From the NCBI GenBank assembly GCA_005882525.1, contig VBGO01000027.1, positions 1 through 28,283 on the forward strand: a DNA stretch of 28,283 nucleotides, written 5' to 3'. This document shows, in pieces, positions 13,333 to 21,401 of the stretch; positions within the stretch are counted from its first letter, which is position 1, and every line of letters starts with the position of its first letter. Origin of the DNA: Chloroflexota bacterium (GTDB lineage: Bacteria; Chloroflexota; Dormibacteria; CF-121). The notes below the pieces were generated by a model. It had not been told where the DNA came from and did no database searches. It saw nothing but the letters and a program-made list of their open reading frames with translations. Position numbers and translations under genes: made by a program.

Positions 13333-15537
13333 TCAGGGAACGATCGGCGGCAGGGTCGGTAGCGGCAGCGGGCTGAGCGAGGGCAATACGCCAGGGAGCC
13401 CGGTGCTATCGCCCGAGGGCTTTCCGCCAGGGAGGCTCCCGCTGCCGGATGCCGATCCACAGCCGGCGAGGGGCAGCGCCGGATCGGGGGTAACGGCGAG
13501 GTCCTGGACCGCCAGCTCGGCCGGCAGGTCGGCGGCGGCCGGCTGCCCGGTCAGCTTGCAGAGCGTCATCGGCGCCACCTCGGCGGGGCGTGCCCAATCG
13601 GCCGGCTTCTTGGAGCCGTAGTAGGCCTTCATGAACTGCTTCCATGATGAGGCCGGGCCGATCTCGCCCCACAGCCCGTTCATCGACTCGTTATGGGGCG
13701 TCGGCTTGGTCACCGTGCGGCCCATCCAGGACGCCACCGCCAGGTCCGACGTGTAGCCGATGTACCAGGCATCCTTGAAGTCGGTGGTGGTGCCGGACTT
13801 GGCAGCGACCGGGAAACCCATCGACGGACGCACGGCCCCCTTCAGGATGTCGGTCAACAGGTAGGTGGCCGAGGCCGGAAGCACGCGCTCACCCGCGTCG
13901 GGCTGCGGGGGGGTGGACTCCAGCAGGGTGCCGGCCGCGTCCCGGATCTCGAGCACGTCCAGCGGCCGAATCCGGTGCCCGCCGTTCGCGAACGCGCTGT
14001 AGGCGGAGAGATGATCGATCATTCGCAGTTCGCTGGCTCCGAGGGTCGTCGGCAAGCTCGGGTCGAGCGGCGTACTGATTCCAAGGTTGCGCGCCGTCGT
14101 AAACACTTTCTGGATGCCGACGTCTTTGAAGAGGTGTACGGACGAGATGTTGCGTGATTTCTGGAGGGATTCCCGCAAGGTGATGGTGCCGAGTTCCCTG
14201 CTGTCCCAGTCGTGCACCGGGTATCCCGGGAAGGCATGAGCGCCGTTGCGGTCCTCGAGTGGCGACGCCGGGGTCCAGCCGTTCATCAGCGCGGTGATGT
14301 AGGTATAGGGCTTGAACGACGAGCCCGGCTGGCGCGGGGCGACCGTGTAGTTCACCTGGCCACCGATGTCGGCGTTGGAGTAGTCGGCGCTGCCAACCAT
14401 GGCCAGCACCTCCCCCGTGTGCGGGTTCATGACCAGCATCGCGCCATTGTTGACCCGGTTGCTTTTGGCGTAGCGCCCGATGCCGTCGTGCACCGCCTGC
14501 TGAGCCACGGTCTGCGTCTTCGGATCCAGCGTGGTGATCACCTTCAACCCGGCGCGGAGCAGGTAGCCCGGATCGTAGCGCTGCTCCAGCTCGTTCCAGA
14601 CGAAATCCACGAAGTGCGGTGCCAGTGAGGCACGCTGGCCGACCGCTGCCTGATGCGTCGCCGCCAGCTTCGGCTGGAGGTCGACGGCGTACGCCTTGTC
14701 GGCGACCGCGGCGGTGATGTAGCCGTCACGCACCATCGCGTTGAGGACATTGAGCTGGCGGCCGCGCGCGTGGGCGTATCCCTCGCTCAGGAACGGGTTG
14801 AGGTACGTCGGACGCTGGGGCAGGCCCGCCAGGAAGGTGGCCTGAGCGAGATCCAGCCGGCGGGCGGACGTTCCGAAATAGGTCTGTGCCGCCGCCTCCA
14901 CGCCAAAGGACTGGTTGCCGTAGAAGATGGTGTTGAGGTACATCTCCAGGATCTGGTCCTTCGTGTACTGCCGCTCCAGCTCGAACGCGAGGATCAGCTC
15001 GCGCGCCTTGCGGTCGAGGCTGCGGCTGCTGGCGCTGGCGTTCAGCAGGTAATTTTTGACCAGTTGCTGGGTGATCGTGCTGCCGCCCTGTGCCGCTTCC
15101 TGGTGCAGGACGTCGTACACCCCGGCGGCGAGCATCCGGACCGGGTTGACCGCCCCGTGGTTGTAAAAGTCCTTGTCCTCGATGGCGATGGTGGCGTGTC
15201 GGAGGTCCCAGGCCATCTCGTCCAGCGGGACCACGGTGCGGCGCTGCTGGTAGCGCTCCTCGAGCAACGTCACGCCATCACGGGCGTAGATCCGGGTGGT
15301 TTGCGGCAGGCTCTGCGCGTTGAGGTGGTCGAGGCTGGGGAGTTCGCCGGCATAGGTGTAGAGGAGGGTGCCGGTCCCGATCAGCATCGCCAGCAGGCCG
15401 GCCGTTGTCAGCAGCAGGATGCGGCGAAGCCAGTGTGGCCCGCCGCGATGGCCGATCTGCGGCGGGCGTGCCGTTACGCCGGTCGGGGAAAAGCGCCGCG
15501 AGCCGCGTCGCCGGCGCCGGGGCGGAGGGTGAGCCAT
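13333..15537 (-). CDS. Bifunctional class A penicillin-binding protein (PBP1A-type)
   Basis: A ~734-aa murein synthase. A basic cytosolic leader (PPPRRRRRGSRR) and one helix (RRILLLTTAGLLAMLIGTG) are followed by the GT51 transglycosylase with EDKDFYNHG, GGSTITQQLVKN and ARELILAFELERQYTKDQILEMYLN. The transpeptidase domain has the active-site SxxK as PGSSFKP, SxN as SRN in QKSRNISS, and KSGTT. The C-terminus is a Pro/Ser/Gly-rich tail. It polymerises and crosslinks peptidoglycan outside the membrane. I chose ATG 15537; the frame extends to a TTG at 15570 with a GTG at 15561, so the exact start is open. It stands 107 nt after nuoN and is probably a separate unit. Confidence 0.93.
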   Translation of the reverse strand: MAHPPPRRRRRGSRRFSPTGVTARPPQIGHRGGPHWLRRILLLTTAGLLAMLIGTGTLLYTYAGELPSLDHLNAQSLPQTTRIYARDGVTLLEERYQQRRTVVPLDEMAWDLRHATIAIEDKDFYNHGAVNPVRMLAAGVYDVLHQEAAQGGSTITQQLVKNYLLNASASSRSLDRKARELILAFELERQYTKDQILEMYLNTIFYGNQSFGVEAAAQTYFGTSARRLDLAQATFLAGLPQRPTYLNPFLSEGYAHARGRQLNVLNAMVRDGYITAAVADKAYAVDLQPKLAATHQAAVGQRASLAPHFVDFVWNELEQRYDPGYLLRAGLKVITTLDPKTQTVAQQAVHDGIGRYAKSNRVNNGAMLVMNPHTGEVLAMVGSADYSNADIGGQVNYTVAPRQPGSSFKPYTYITALMNGWTPASPLEDRNGAHAFPGYPVHDWDSRELGTITLRESLQKSRNISSVHLFKDVGIQKVFTTARNLGISTPLDPSLPTTLGASELRMIDHLSAYSAFANGGHRIRPLDVLEIRDAAGTLLESTPPQPDAGERVLPASATYLLTDILKGAVRPSMGFPVAAKSGTTTDFKDAWYIGYTSDLAVASWMGRTVTKPTPHNESMNGLWGEIGPASSWKQFMKAYYGSKKPADWARPAEVAPMTLCKLTGQPAAADLPAELAVQDLAVTPDPALPLAGCGSASGSGSLPGGKPSGDSTGLPGVLPSLSPLPLPTLPPIVP

Positions 15538-15575
15538 TGGCCGCCCGGTAAACGAGGACACTGGGCGCAAGGTTA

Positions 15576-15592
15576 CCCTGCCCGCGGCAGGG
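15576..15592 (-). terminator. Possible hairpin between nuoN and the PBP gene
   Basis: A 7-bp perfect GC stem (CCCTGCC / GGCAGGG, 3-nt loop) lies 53 nt past the nuoN stop and 39 nt before the PBP start. It has no T-run on the minus strand, so it may only weakly end the nuo transcript. Confidence 0.35.
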
Positions 15593-15644
15593 AGATCGGC
15601 CGGCCGGCTGAGCTAAAGCTTGATAGCGGGACTCGCCTGCACGC

Positions 15645-17078
15645 TCAGTGAAGAAGGGCGCCCACGCCATACGTGGCGGCGGCGTGGAGCGGTCCCAGCA
15701 GGAGGCCCATGAAGACCACCCCGGCGGACGCCAGCCCAACCGCGGCCCTGATGCCCCAGTCGAGCCGGGCGGCCGCCACCTCGAAGACCGGCGGATCGAT
15801 AAACACGATCCGGAGGACCCGCAGGTAGCCGATCGCCGTGAACATGATGTTGAACGCGCCCACCACGGCCAGCCAGGCATAGCCGCCGTCGACCGCCGCC
15901 TGGAGGACGAAGAGCTTGCCGAAGAAACCGGCGGCGGGGGGAAGCCCGCTCAGGGACACCAGCGCAACCGCCAGGGCGATCGAGAGCCCGGGTGCCGCCC
16001 GCGACATGCCGGCGAGGTCCCGGATCGCGTCGCTATGCACAAACCGGGCGTAGGCGATGACCGCGGTGAAGGCGCAAACGTTGCTGAGGGCAAGCGCGAC
16101 CAGGAAAACCAGGAGCGCGCTGAGGCCCGTGCCCTTCAGGTTGGTGAACGCCGCCAGGGCGAAGGCTGCCTGGCCGATGCTGGAGTAGACGAGCAGGCGC
16201 CGGACGCTGGTCTGCGTCAGGGCCAGCAGGTTCCCGGCCGTCATGGCGAGCGCCGCCACGCCGGCGATCACCGCCGCGTATGGAATCCGGGTGCCCGCGA
16301 ACGTGGACGCCGCGATCCGGCCGAAGACGGCGAAGGCGGTGACCACGCCGGCCGACTGCACATAGATGATGACCCGCAGCGGGATGCCCGCCTCGAAGCC
16401 GCGCGTCCACCAGCCCACCGGTAGCATTCCCATGCGAAGCGAAAGCCCGCCCAGGAGCAGGCTGAGCGCGAGCAGCACAGCCGGCTGGTTTGGCCCGATC
16501 GCGGCCAACACGCGGCCGGCAGCTGCCAGCTGGGTTTCCCCGGTCAGGCCGAAGACGAGCGCCAGTCCATAGAGGAGCAGCGCCGAACTCGCCGCGCCGG
16601 CCACCAGATATCCCATGCCGGCGGTGGCCGGGGCGATACCTCGCCGTGCCAGCACGCTCAACACATAAAGGTTGACCGCGAGCAGCTCCAGCGCCAGAAA
16701 GAGTGAGACCATCTCGGCGGCGGAGGCCGCCAGCATGGCGCCCAACGTCACTAGCAGGAAGAAGCCCGGCACGGCGGTGGATTGCCCATCGCCAGGAAGG
16801 ATGTCCGCCCGGCTGGCGAGCAGCGTCAACGCGGCTGCGGCGAGCACCACGACATCGATGAAAATGGCAAACCCGTCGAGCAGGAAGGCACCGTCGAGGA
16901 TCGTGATCGTCTGCTTGAATTGCGTAGCCAGCGCCAGGAAGGCTGCCACCACCGTGACCAGCGCGACCGTCGTGGTCGAGGCACCGGGCATGAATCTGGC
17001 CATCAGGAAGACGACCAGGGCGCCGGCCAGCAGCCACAGTTCGGGGGAGAAGGCGAGGAGGTTGCCGACGCTGCTCAT
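15645..17078 (-). CDS. nuoN: NADH-quinone oxidoreductase subunit N-like, divergent
   Basis: A 477-aa antiporter-like membrane subunit of the complex I proton arm, normal in length with ~14 helices. NuoN landmarks include SLFLALELLAVNLYVL with the TM5 Glu (E131), ALTQTSVRRLLVYSSIGQA, and SLSGLPPAAGFFGKLFVL with the TM12 Lys (K388). The proton-path lysines are altered: TM7 'FK..xxPFHxW' reads LRMGMLPVGWW (Lys to R215, His to Gly), and the TM8 'SK' site reads VQSAGVV (near G244). The 'KY' before GAASSALLLYG is GY. So the fold is kept but two normally essential Lys are not. The start overlaps the nuoM stop (ATGA). It is the last gene of the nuoJKLMN set. Confidence 0.88.
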   Translation of the reverse strand: MSSVGNLLAFSPELWLLAGALVVFLMARFMPGASTTTVALVTVVAAFLALATQFKQTITILDGAFLLDGFAIFIDVVVLAAAALTLLASRADILPGDGQSTAVPGFFLLVTLGAMLAASAAEMVSLFLALELLAVNLYVLSVLARRGIAPATAGMGYLVAGAASSALLLYGLALVFGLTGETQLAAAGRVLAAIGPNQPAVLLALSLLLGGLSLRMGMLPVGWWTRGFEAGIPLRVIIYVQSAGVVTAFAVFGRIAASTFAGTRIPYAAVIAGVAALAMTAGNLLALTQTSVRRLLVYSSIGQAAFALAAFTNLKGTGLSALLVFLVALALSNVCAFTAVIAYARFVHSDAIRDLAGMSRAAPGLSIALAVALVSLSGLPPAAGFFGKLFVLQAAVDGGYAWLAVVGAFNIMFTAIGYLRVLRIVFIDPPVFEVAAARLDWGIRAAVGLASAGVVFMGLLLGPLHAAATYGVGALLH

Positions 17079-18544
17079 CCGCTGCCCCTCGAGAGCAGGC
17101 TGATCACCGAAAAGTTGATGCTGTCCATCAGGATCGCCGGCAGCAGACCCAGCAACACGATCAGCGAGGCCAGGCCCACGCCGCTGGCCAGCTCGAGCGT
17201 TCCCAGGTCGCGGACTCGTCCGTGGCGCTCCGGCATGGCGCCGAAGAAGATTCGGTGAACGGTCACCAGCATCGCCCCGACGATCACCAGCGTGCCCAGC
17301 AGCGCCAGCGGCGTGGCGATTCGATGGCTCGGGTAAGTGCCGACCGCGATCAGGAATTGGGCGACGAAGCCCGCCAGCCCCGGGAAGCCGATGGCGGCCA
17401 GCGCGGCCACGATCCAGAGGACCGCCCCTTTGCCCATTCGCCCGGCCATCCCACCCATCGCCGCAATCGAGGTCGTGCCACTGCGCTCAACGATGGCCGC
17501 CGCCATCACGACGAGCAGCGCGGCGGTCAGGCCGTCGGCGACCAGCAGCAGGACGGCGCCGTTGACGGCGACCGGGGCGGTCGAGGCCGCGGCCAGGAAG
17601 ACAAGGCCCATGTGGCTGACCACGACGTAGCCCACCAGGCGCCGGATGTCGCCCTGGCCGAGCGCCGCGATCGCGCTCCACAGCACGGTCACCACGGCGA
17701 TCACGACGACGGCGCCGGCGATCTTGTGGAACGCCGTCTGAAACTCACCAACATCGACGCGGATGATGCCGTAGGCACCGAGCTTGACCATCACTCCGCC
17801 CAGGATCAGAGCGACCGGCACCGATGCTTCGGCCTGCGCATCAATGAACCAGGTGTGGAAAGGAAAGGCGGCGAGTTTGACGGCAAAGCCGATGAAAAAC
17901 AGCCAGGTAACCAGCGTCGCCATCGCCACCGGCAGCGACAGGTCATGCAGGGTCACGATGTCGAAGGTATGGGTGGGGGCTTTGAAGTAAAGGATCAGGA
18001 TCGCCAGGAGCAGCAGGGTGCTCGCCGCCAGCTCGACCGCCAGCAGCTTCCAGGCGGCCTGGATACGGCGGGCGCCGCCGAAGCGGGCGATCAGCAAGAA
18101 CAGGGGCACCGCTTGCATCTGCCAGAAGAGGAAGAAGAGCAGGTAGTCGAGCGAGCACAGGACGCCGTGGATGCCGGTCTCCAGCAGGAGCAGCAGGATG
18201 AAATATTCCTTCGTGTTCTCGCGCACGCGGCCCGACGATAGAACCGCGAAGACAAAGAGGAAAGCGCTCAAGAGCATCAGCGGCATGCTGATGCCGTCAA
18301 CGCCAAGGTGATAACTGGAGCCGACCGCCGGAAGCCATTGGCGGGTCTCTTCGAAGGCAAAGGTTCCGCTCTGGTCGCGGAACCCGTACCACATCAGCAC
18401 GCCCAACGCGAGCACCAGCGCCGCGGCGCCGGTCGTATACGACCGGATGCGCTGGCGTTGGAGGTCGGTGCGCGCGGGGAAAAAGAGCAACCCAATCGCC
18501 GCCAGCGCTGGGACCCACACCATGCTGCTGAGCAGGAATGTCAT
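17075..18544 (-). CDS. nuoM: NADH-quinone oxidoreductase subunit M-like, divergent
   Basis: A 489-aa antiporter-like subunit with the central NuoM signature FAVKLAAFPFHTW (K223), GGVMVKLGAYGIIR (K254) and YVVVSHMGLVFLA (H311). Three charged positions differ from E. coli NuoM as I recall it. The TM5 Glu (E144) in 'FFWEM' is Gln here (FLFWQMQAVP, Q142; codon CAG at 18121-18119). The TM12 Glu (E407) in 'FVGEFLIL' is Gln (FVAQFLIA, Q396; codon CAA at 17359-17357). The TM9-10 His (H348) is Asp (LVADGLT, D337). 'PDAHxEAP' reads IDAQAEAS. The start overlaps the nuoL stop as ATGA. Confidence 0.9.
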   Translation of the reverse strand: MTFLLSSMVWVPALAAIGLLFFPARTDLQRQRIRSYTTGAAALVLALGVLMWYGFRDQSGTFAFEETRQWLPAVGSSYHLGVDGISMPLMLLSAFLFVFAVLSSGRVRENTKEYFILLLLLETGIHGVLCSLDYLLFFLFWQMQAVPLFLLIARFGGARRIQAAWKLLAVELAASTLLLLAILILYFKAPTHTFDIVTLHDLSLPVAMATLVTWLFFIGFAVKLAAFPFHTWFIDAQAEASVPVALILGGVMVKLGAYGIIRVDVGEFQTAFHKIAGAVVVIAVVTVLWSAIAALGQGDIRRLVGYVVVSHMGLVFLAAASTAPVAVNGAVLLLVADGLTAALLVVMAAAIVERSGTTSIAAMGGMAGRMGKGAVLWIVAALAAIGFPGLAGFVAQFLIAVGTYPSHRIATPLALLGTLVIVGAMLVTVHRIFFGAMPERHGRVRDLGTLELASGVGLASLIVLLGLLPAILMDSINFSVISLLSRGSG

Positions 18545-20490
18545 CCGGCATTCCCGATGATCCGGCCGGCAAGAATGATCGTCACCACGCCCAGCGCGAC
18601 GACGCCGGCAAACAGTCCGATCACCAGCTGGCGGGCCCGCACATCGGCGAGCCAGCGCCGCGGGTGTCCGGCGAAGGCGACGCTTTCGGCGACCAGATCA
18701 AGGCCGCCATCAATGATGTGCGTCTCGACCCATCCCGCCGCGCGGCTCATCGGAAGCAGGACCCCAGCGCCGCCCAGCCGATAGGCCCGGTCGATGAGGA
18801 ATCCCTCCCCTAGCGCCCGGGTCACGGGGTGTAACGCGGCTGGAAGGGACACGCGCCGCGCGTACACCACCCAGGCAACCGCGGCGCCCAGCACGCCGGT
18901 GGCGGCAATCACGGCGGCTGCCCGGAAGTGCGAGTTGGCCAGCGGCACGCCGGGAAAAGTGATAAAGGCGATCGGATCGGTTCGCGCGCGGAAGCCGCGG
19001 ATCCCGGATACGACGCTGGGGATCGCGAGGAGCGACATAGCCAGTGCAATGCGGCCGCCCGCGTCGCGGATCCGCTCCGGCTCGAAACGCCGCCGGCGGG
19101 CGGTTTCGCCGCTGAACACCAGCGCGAAGATCCGAACGAGCGCCATCGCACCAAGGAAGGTCACCGCCGTGATCACGCCAATCGCCAGCGGACTGCTCAG
19201 CGCCAGTGCCTTCGACAGGATCGCGTCCTTGCTCCAGAAGGTGCTGAAGGGGGGAATGCCCGCCCCGGCGGCGACGGCGATCCCCATCACGATTCCGGTG
19301 AAGCGCATCCGGCGCCATAACCCGCCCATCTCCGCCAGCCGCTCGGTGCGCAGTTCACGAATGATGACGCCGGCGGCGAGGAAGAGGAGCGCCTTCGGCC
19401 AGGCATGCGTAAACAGCTCGAAGACCCCGGCGCCGTAGGCGCCGATGCCGAGCGCCAGCACCATCAGGCCAAGCTCGCTCATGGTGGTATAGGCGATGGC
19501 GCGCTTCAGGTTGTCCTGGAAGAGCGCCCAGATCACGCCGAGGACCGCTGTGACACCGCCCACGATGGCGAGCAGCGCCAGCGCCCGAGGGCTGGCGTGG
19601 AAGAGCGCGTAGCTGCGGGCGATCAAGTAGATGCCGCAGACGGCGCTACCCGCGGCGTGGATCAAGGCGGCGGCCGGCGCGGGGGCCTGAGCACTCCACG
19701 GCAACCACACGTGCAGCGGGAACTGCGCCGACTTTGCCGCGGCCGCGACGAAAACGAGGATCGCCATGACGAAGAGGCCGTTGGCGCTGACTTTGTGGCC
19801 GGCGTACTGGCCGGCGAGCGCCTGAAAGTTGAGCTCGTTGAAGCGGAAGAAGATGTAGGCGACGGCCACCAGCAACGCCAGGTCGCCGATCGCGGAGACA
19901 GTGAAGGCACGCCAGGCGGCGGCGGACGCCTCCTCCCGCTGCCACCAGTGCCCGATCATCAGGTAGGTCGACAGCGTCACCAGGCCGAAGAACAGCAGCA
20001 TCGCGAAATAGCTGGTCGCCAGCGTGACGCCGAGCATGGCGAAGGTGGCGAACAGCAGGACGCAGAAGAAGCGGACGACGCCATCCTCCCGGCGCATGAA
20101 AGCAACCGCGTAGACCTGGATGAGCAGGCTGACGAAGGCCACCGTGAAGGCGACGACGGCGGCCAGGGGGTCGGCCAGCACGCCCCACTGAAGGATCAAC
20201 TCCGAGGCGCTGCCAGACTGCCCGGTGAAGAACTGAAGAAAGGTCGCAGGCCGCTCGAGGTGGAGCGGATGGGCGACCTCGATCGCCACCACCAGCAGCG
20301 CGGAGATGACAGCGGCCAGGGTGAAGATGACCGCAATCGCCGCGCTCAGCCGGCGCGAGTCGATGGTGAAGGCCAGGATGACCAACAGGGCGATCAGCGG
20401 GAGCAGCAGCGAGAACAGCGCCAGCAGCGTAGGGCTCCAGGTGTCGAGCGGCCCCTTGGGCGCCGCCGCCGCGAGAAGGGTGAGCGTCAC
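18541..20490 (-). CDS. nuoL: NADH-quinone oxidoreductase subunit L-like, divergent
   Basis: A 649-aa protein with the ~16-helix NuoL plan including the C-terminal long amphipathic/anchor region. Kept landmarks are AAAAKSAQFPLHVWLP (K253), ALIHAA (H278), NLKRAIAYTTMSELG, FTHAWPKALLFLAAG (K366), FSTFWSKDAIL (K421) and IGDLALL (D203). The TM5 Glu of 'GWEGVGLCSYLLIG' is absent: the matching stretch is FFGLVTLSTYLMIG, giving G169 at that site. The usual 'DAMxGPTPVSALIHAATMV' is WSAQAPAPAAALIHAAGSAV. GTG start, 12 nt after the nuoK stop. It would form the distal end of the membrane arm. Confidence 0.9.
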   Translation of the reverse strand: MTLTLLAAAAPKGPLDTWSPTLLALFSLLLPLIALLVILAFTIDSRRLSAAIAVIFTLAAVISALLVVAIEVAHPLHLERPATFLQFFTGQSGSASELILQWGVLADPLAAVVAFTVAFVSLLIQVYAVAFMRREDGVVRFFCVLLFATFAMLGVTLATSYFAMLLFFGLVTLSTYLMIGHWWQREEASAAAWRAFTVSAIGDLALLVAVAYIFFRFNELNFQALAGQYAGHKVSANGLFVMAILVFVAAAAKSAQFPLHVWLPWSAQAPAPAAALIHAAGSAVCGIYLIARSYALFHASPRALALLAIVGGVTAVLGVIWALFQDNLKRAIAYTTMSELGLMVLALGIGAYGAGVFELFTHAWPKALLFLAAGVIIRELRTERLAEMGGLWRRMRFTGIVMGIAVAAGAGIPPFSTFWSKDAILSKALALSSPLAIGVITAVTFLGAMALVRIFALVFSGETARRRRFEPERIRDAGGRIALAMSLLAIPSVVSGIRGFRARTDPIAFITFPGVPLANSHFRAAAVIAATGVLGAAVAWVVYARRVSLPAALHPVTRALGEGFLIDRAYRLGGAGVLLPMSRAAGWVETHIIDGGLDLVAESVAFAGHPRRWLADVRARQLVIGLFAGVVALGVVTIILAGRIIGNAG

Positions 20491-20502
20491 GGTTCGGCCG
20501 GC

Positions 20503-20811
20503 CTACCGGTGGTCCGCGTCGACAGCGAAGCTCCGGTGTTCACGGTAGAGCAGCGCCGCGATGGCGAGGCCGACGGCGAGCTCGGCGATTGCCGTCGCGC
20601 CGACGAACAGCGACACCGCGGCGCCGGCGTTCTGGTTCCGGGCTCCGAGGCCAAATCGGCCAAACGCGACGAACGCGATGCTGGCGGCTGCGAACATGAA
20701 CTGCGTGCCGAGCAGCATCACGATGGCACTGCGTCGGGCGACGAGAGCGAAGGCCCCGACCGCAAAAAGAGCAGCGGAGCCAACCAGCACCAGATTGAGC
20801 CCGGCGCTCAT
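20503..20811 (-). CDS. nuoK: NADH-quinone oxidoreductase subunit K-like, divergent
   Basis: A 102-aa three-helix subunit of the membrane arm, the normal NuoK size. The second helix, RRSAIVMLLGTQFMFAAASIAFVA, aligns with E. coli '[24 protein letters not shown]', placing Gln37 (codon CAG) where the essential Glu36 normally sits. The third-helix Glu is kept (ATAIAELAVGLAIAALL, E77, matching E72). The ATG overlaps the nuoJ stop as ATGA, so the longer open frame to 21063 is not real. Confidence 0.9.
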   Translation of the reverse strand: MSAGLNLVLVGSAALFAVGAFALVARRSAIVMLLGTQFMFAAASIAFVAFGRFGLGARNQNAGAAVSLFVGATAIAELAVGLAIAALLYREHRSFAVDADHR

Positions 20812-21371
20812 TCGCGCCTCCGTACTGACCCTCCCCCTCTGGGGGAGGGCAGGGTGGGGGCAGCCAGGAGCAACCCACTCCCCAGCGCCGCGGACGCGAG
20901 GATCACAACCAGGACGGCGAGCCCCACAGGGTACGTGTTGGTCAGCACCGGGCCGAGACCGACGATGAAGCCGCAGCAAAAGCCAACGGGCCAGGCCGTC
21001 GCGCCCAGCACGACTTCGAGCAGCGCCAGCACTGCCGCCGAGACCGCCGCACCGATGATCCATTCGCGGCTGAGCGGTCCCAGGGTTGCCGGCCTGAGTC
21101 CGGTAGTTTCCCGTAGCAGCCTGATCAAGAGCGCCGCGCTGACCGTCGTAAAAACCAGCAGCTGCACGGCGAAGAGGAGGAACGGCGCGATCGCCAAATA
21201 GAGGAGGGCGACCAGCACCATGCTCGCGGCGAACGCACCGATCGCGTACAGCGTATTGCGCAGGAGGACGCTGGCCAGGGCGCTGCCCAGCATCAAGATG
21301 AGCACAACATAGATGAACAAAACGAGCGGCGCCGAGGTGATGGGCTGCGGCAGGGCGCCGATCAAGGGCAC
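20808..21371 (-). CDS. nuoJ: NADH-quinone oxidoreductase subunit J-like, divergent
   Basis: A 187-aa five-helix membrane protein. Position before nuoK and the pattern RNTLYAIGAFAASMVLVALLYLAIAPFLLFAVQLLVF identify it as NuoJ (compare 'NPVHALLYLIISLLAISGVFFSLGAYFAGALEIIVY'). The conserved helix-3 'VYAGAIMVLF', which forms the pi-bulge hinge of complex I, is VFTTVSAALLIRL here, lacking the Tyr and Gly. The last ~18 residues (APTLPSPRGGGSVRRRE) are encoded by a repeat-like GC palindrome. GTG start without Shine-Dalgarno; a TAGAAT box lies 8 nt upstream (complement of 21380-21385). The gene follows the NADP reductase by 30 nt. Confidence 0.75.
   Translation of the reverse strand: MPLIGALPQPITSAPLVLFIYVVLILMLGSALASVLLRNTLYAIGAFAASMVLVALLYLAIAPFLLFAVQLLVFTTVSAALLIRLLRETTGLRPATLGPLSREWIIGAAVSAAVLALLEVVLGATAWPVGFCCGFIVGLGPVLTNTYPVGLAVLVVILASAALGSGLLLAAPTLPSPRGGGSVRRRE
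20829..20849. repeat. GC palindrome of the widespread CCCTCxCCC-type repeat inside the nuoJ 3' end
   Basis: A perfect 9-bp inverted repeat, CCCTCCCCC (20829-20837) and GGGGGAGGG (20841-20849) with loop TCT, is followed by AGGGTGGGGG. This composition matches intergenic palindromic repeats commonly seen in many bacterial genomes, which translate to 'PTLPSPxGGG'. Here it is read as the C-terminal tail of NuoJ, implying insertion at or extension of the gene end. No second copy was noticed in the window. Confidence 0.5.
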
Positions 21372-21401
21372 GGCGTCAGATTCTAGCTGGCGACGCCGGT
21401 G

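Noticed and set aside
20812..21063. N-terminal extension of nuoK
   Set aside because: It covers nuoJ coding sequence in another frame; the ATG at 20811 overlaps the nuoJ stop and gives the standard 102-aa NuoK.
19405..21201. 598-codon plus-strand open frame antisense to nuoJ-L
   Set aside because: Its product is almost all Arg, Glu, Gln, Asp and Gly without any fold-like pattern. It is the mirror of GC-rich membrane genes, which keep the opposite strand open. The same holds for long plus-strand frames at 8179-9414, 10923-12155, 11812-13311 and 2438-3763.
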